A stretch of DNA of 12,931 nucleotides, from assembly GCA_035517775.1 (NCBI GenBank), contig DATIYF010000057.1, positions 1-12,931 on the forward strand, in the 5' to 3' direction. The notes beneath the pieces were generated by a model. That model searched no databases. It saw only the letters and a list, made by a program, of their open reading frames with translations, and was not told the origin of the DNA. This document shows positions 12,296-12,931 of the stretch, in pieces. The DNA is from DATIYF01 sp035517775. Its GTDB lineage: Bacteria; Acidobacteriota; Terriglobia; Terriglobales; Acidobacteriaceae. Position 1 is the first letter of the stretch. Each line of letters begins with the position of its first letter. The position numbers were made by a program, and so were the translations under genes.

Positions 12296-12931
12296 TCAGT
12301 TCTTCAGCCATCCTTCCAGCTCCAGCCAGTCGGTGAACCTGACAACCCAATGATCCGTCGGTAGGTTTTGCTTGCGCATTCCGAATCCGTGACCGCCTTT
12401 GGCATACATGTGCAATTCTGCCGATTTATGAGCGGCCCTCCACCTTTCGTACAAGGCAACGCTGTTGGGCGCGAGGCCGAGTTGATCATCGGTGGCGGCC
12501 GCAATAAACAGTGGCGGTGCGTCCGAGGGGACGGGAACATCTTTCGAAATTTCCCCGCCGGGATAGATCGCAGCCACGAAGGCGGGGCGGCTTTCCGGCG
12601 AGTAATGGAAGGCAACTCCGGCGGCGACCCTCCCACCGGCAGAGAATCCGATGATGCCGACCCGGTCGGGGGAAACTCCCCATTCCGCGGCGTGCTGCCG
12701 AACGTAGGCAACCGCCGCCAAGCCATCGCCCAGGGACAGGGGAATGATTTTCCCTACAATCTCGCCAAATTTCTGCTTGTCGGCATGTACCCCCTGAAAT
12801 TCTTCGGTGGCATCCCCAGTGGTATGAGCGAGGCGGTACTTCAACACAAAGGCGGTCACGCCTCTGGTGGCCATGTACTTCGCGAGGTCGGAGCCCTCGC
12901 TGGTGATGGAGAGGGCCATAAAGCCGCCGCC
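12296..12931 (-). CDS. Alpha/beta hydrolase (esterase/BD-FAE-like), 5' partial
   Basis: The frame is open to the right window edge, so the N-terminus is missing; 211 residues are visible before TGA at 12298-12296. The first residues, GGGFMALSITSEG, look like the oxyanion-hole glycine loop of this family, so the internal ATG at 12919 is not the start. The catalytic triad is readable: nucleophile S97 in GFSAGG, acid D149 in ATDDQLG (D148 possible) and H181 in KGGHGFGM. The spacing fits acyl-ester hydrolases related to xylan or carbohydrate esterases and to 'endo-1,4-beta-xylanase B-like' annotations. The substrate is unknown. Any signal peptide would lie beyond the window. It converges on the AMMECR1 gene, leaving no room for a separate terminator. 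Confidence 0.88.
   Translation of the reverse strand, partial: GGGFMALSITSEGSDLAKYMATRGVTAFVLKYRLAHTTGDATEEFQGVHADKQKFGEIVGKIIPLSLGDGLAAVAYVRQHAAEWGVSPDRVGIIGFSAGGRVAAGVAFHYSPESRPAFVAAIYPGGEISKDVPVPSDAPPLFIAAATDDQLGLAPNSVALYERWRAAHKSAELHMYAKGGHGFGMRKQNLPTDHWVVRFTDWLELEGWLKN

Overview
The window is ordinary-looking, GC-rich bacterial chromosome with short intergenic gaps. I see no phage, plasmid, insertion sequence or CRISPR signature. Gene content, protein styles and the palindromic intergenic repeats at about 8854-8990 suggest an Acidobacteriota genome, perhaps of the Koribacter/Sulfotelmatobacter kind. That placement comes from recalled family resemblance, not a search. The genes support a heterotrophic lifestyle: amino-acid metabolism (trpG, trpE, glutamate dehydrogenase), phospholipid synthesis (pgsA) and a large 2-hydroxyacyl-CoA dehydratase activase-type protein.

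Layout, left to right. Positions 1-2522 (+) hold the 3' part of a large BadF/HgdC-type activase fused to a DUF2229-type C-terminal region. Positions 2652-3812 (+) encode a FemAB/GNAT-like acyltransferase with an uncertain start. A well-formed tRNA-Cys(GCA) with encoded CCA lies at 3953-4026, and trpG follows at 4113-4688. trpE (6322-4841, -) faces trpG tail to tail, with a hairpin between them. A metallo-beta-lactamase-fold hydrolase (6531-7346, +) is divergent from trpE across a 208-bp gap carrying a 12-bp perfect inverted repeat. A glutamate dehydrogenase follows at 7528-8814 (+), with a good sigma70-type promoter. The gap 8815-9080 carries a composite of palindromes.

Two small secreted proteins come next (9081-9377, +; 9895-9404, -). 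A GntR-type regulator with an unrecognised C-terminal domain (10885-9962, -) reads into the second one, with a strong palindrome between them. Divergent from the regulator is pgsA (11063-11713, +), overlapped by an AMMECR1-domain gene (11697-12293, +). An alpha/beta hydrolase cut by the window edge (12931-12296, -) ends 2 bp from the AMMECR1 stop.

I found no clearly new multi-gene system. The observations most worth following are the unusual elbow bases of the tRNA-Cys, the GntR regulator with its palindrome and secreted neighbour, the paired inverted repeat between trpE and the MBL gene, and the palindrome mosaic after the dehydrogenase.
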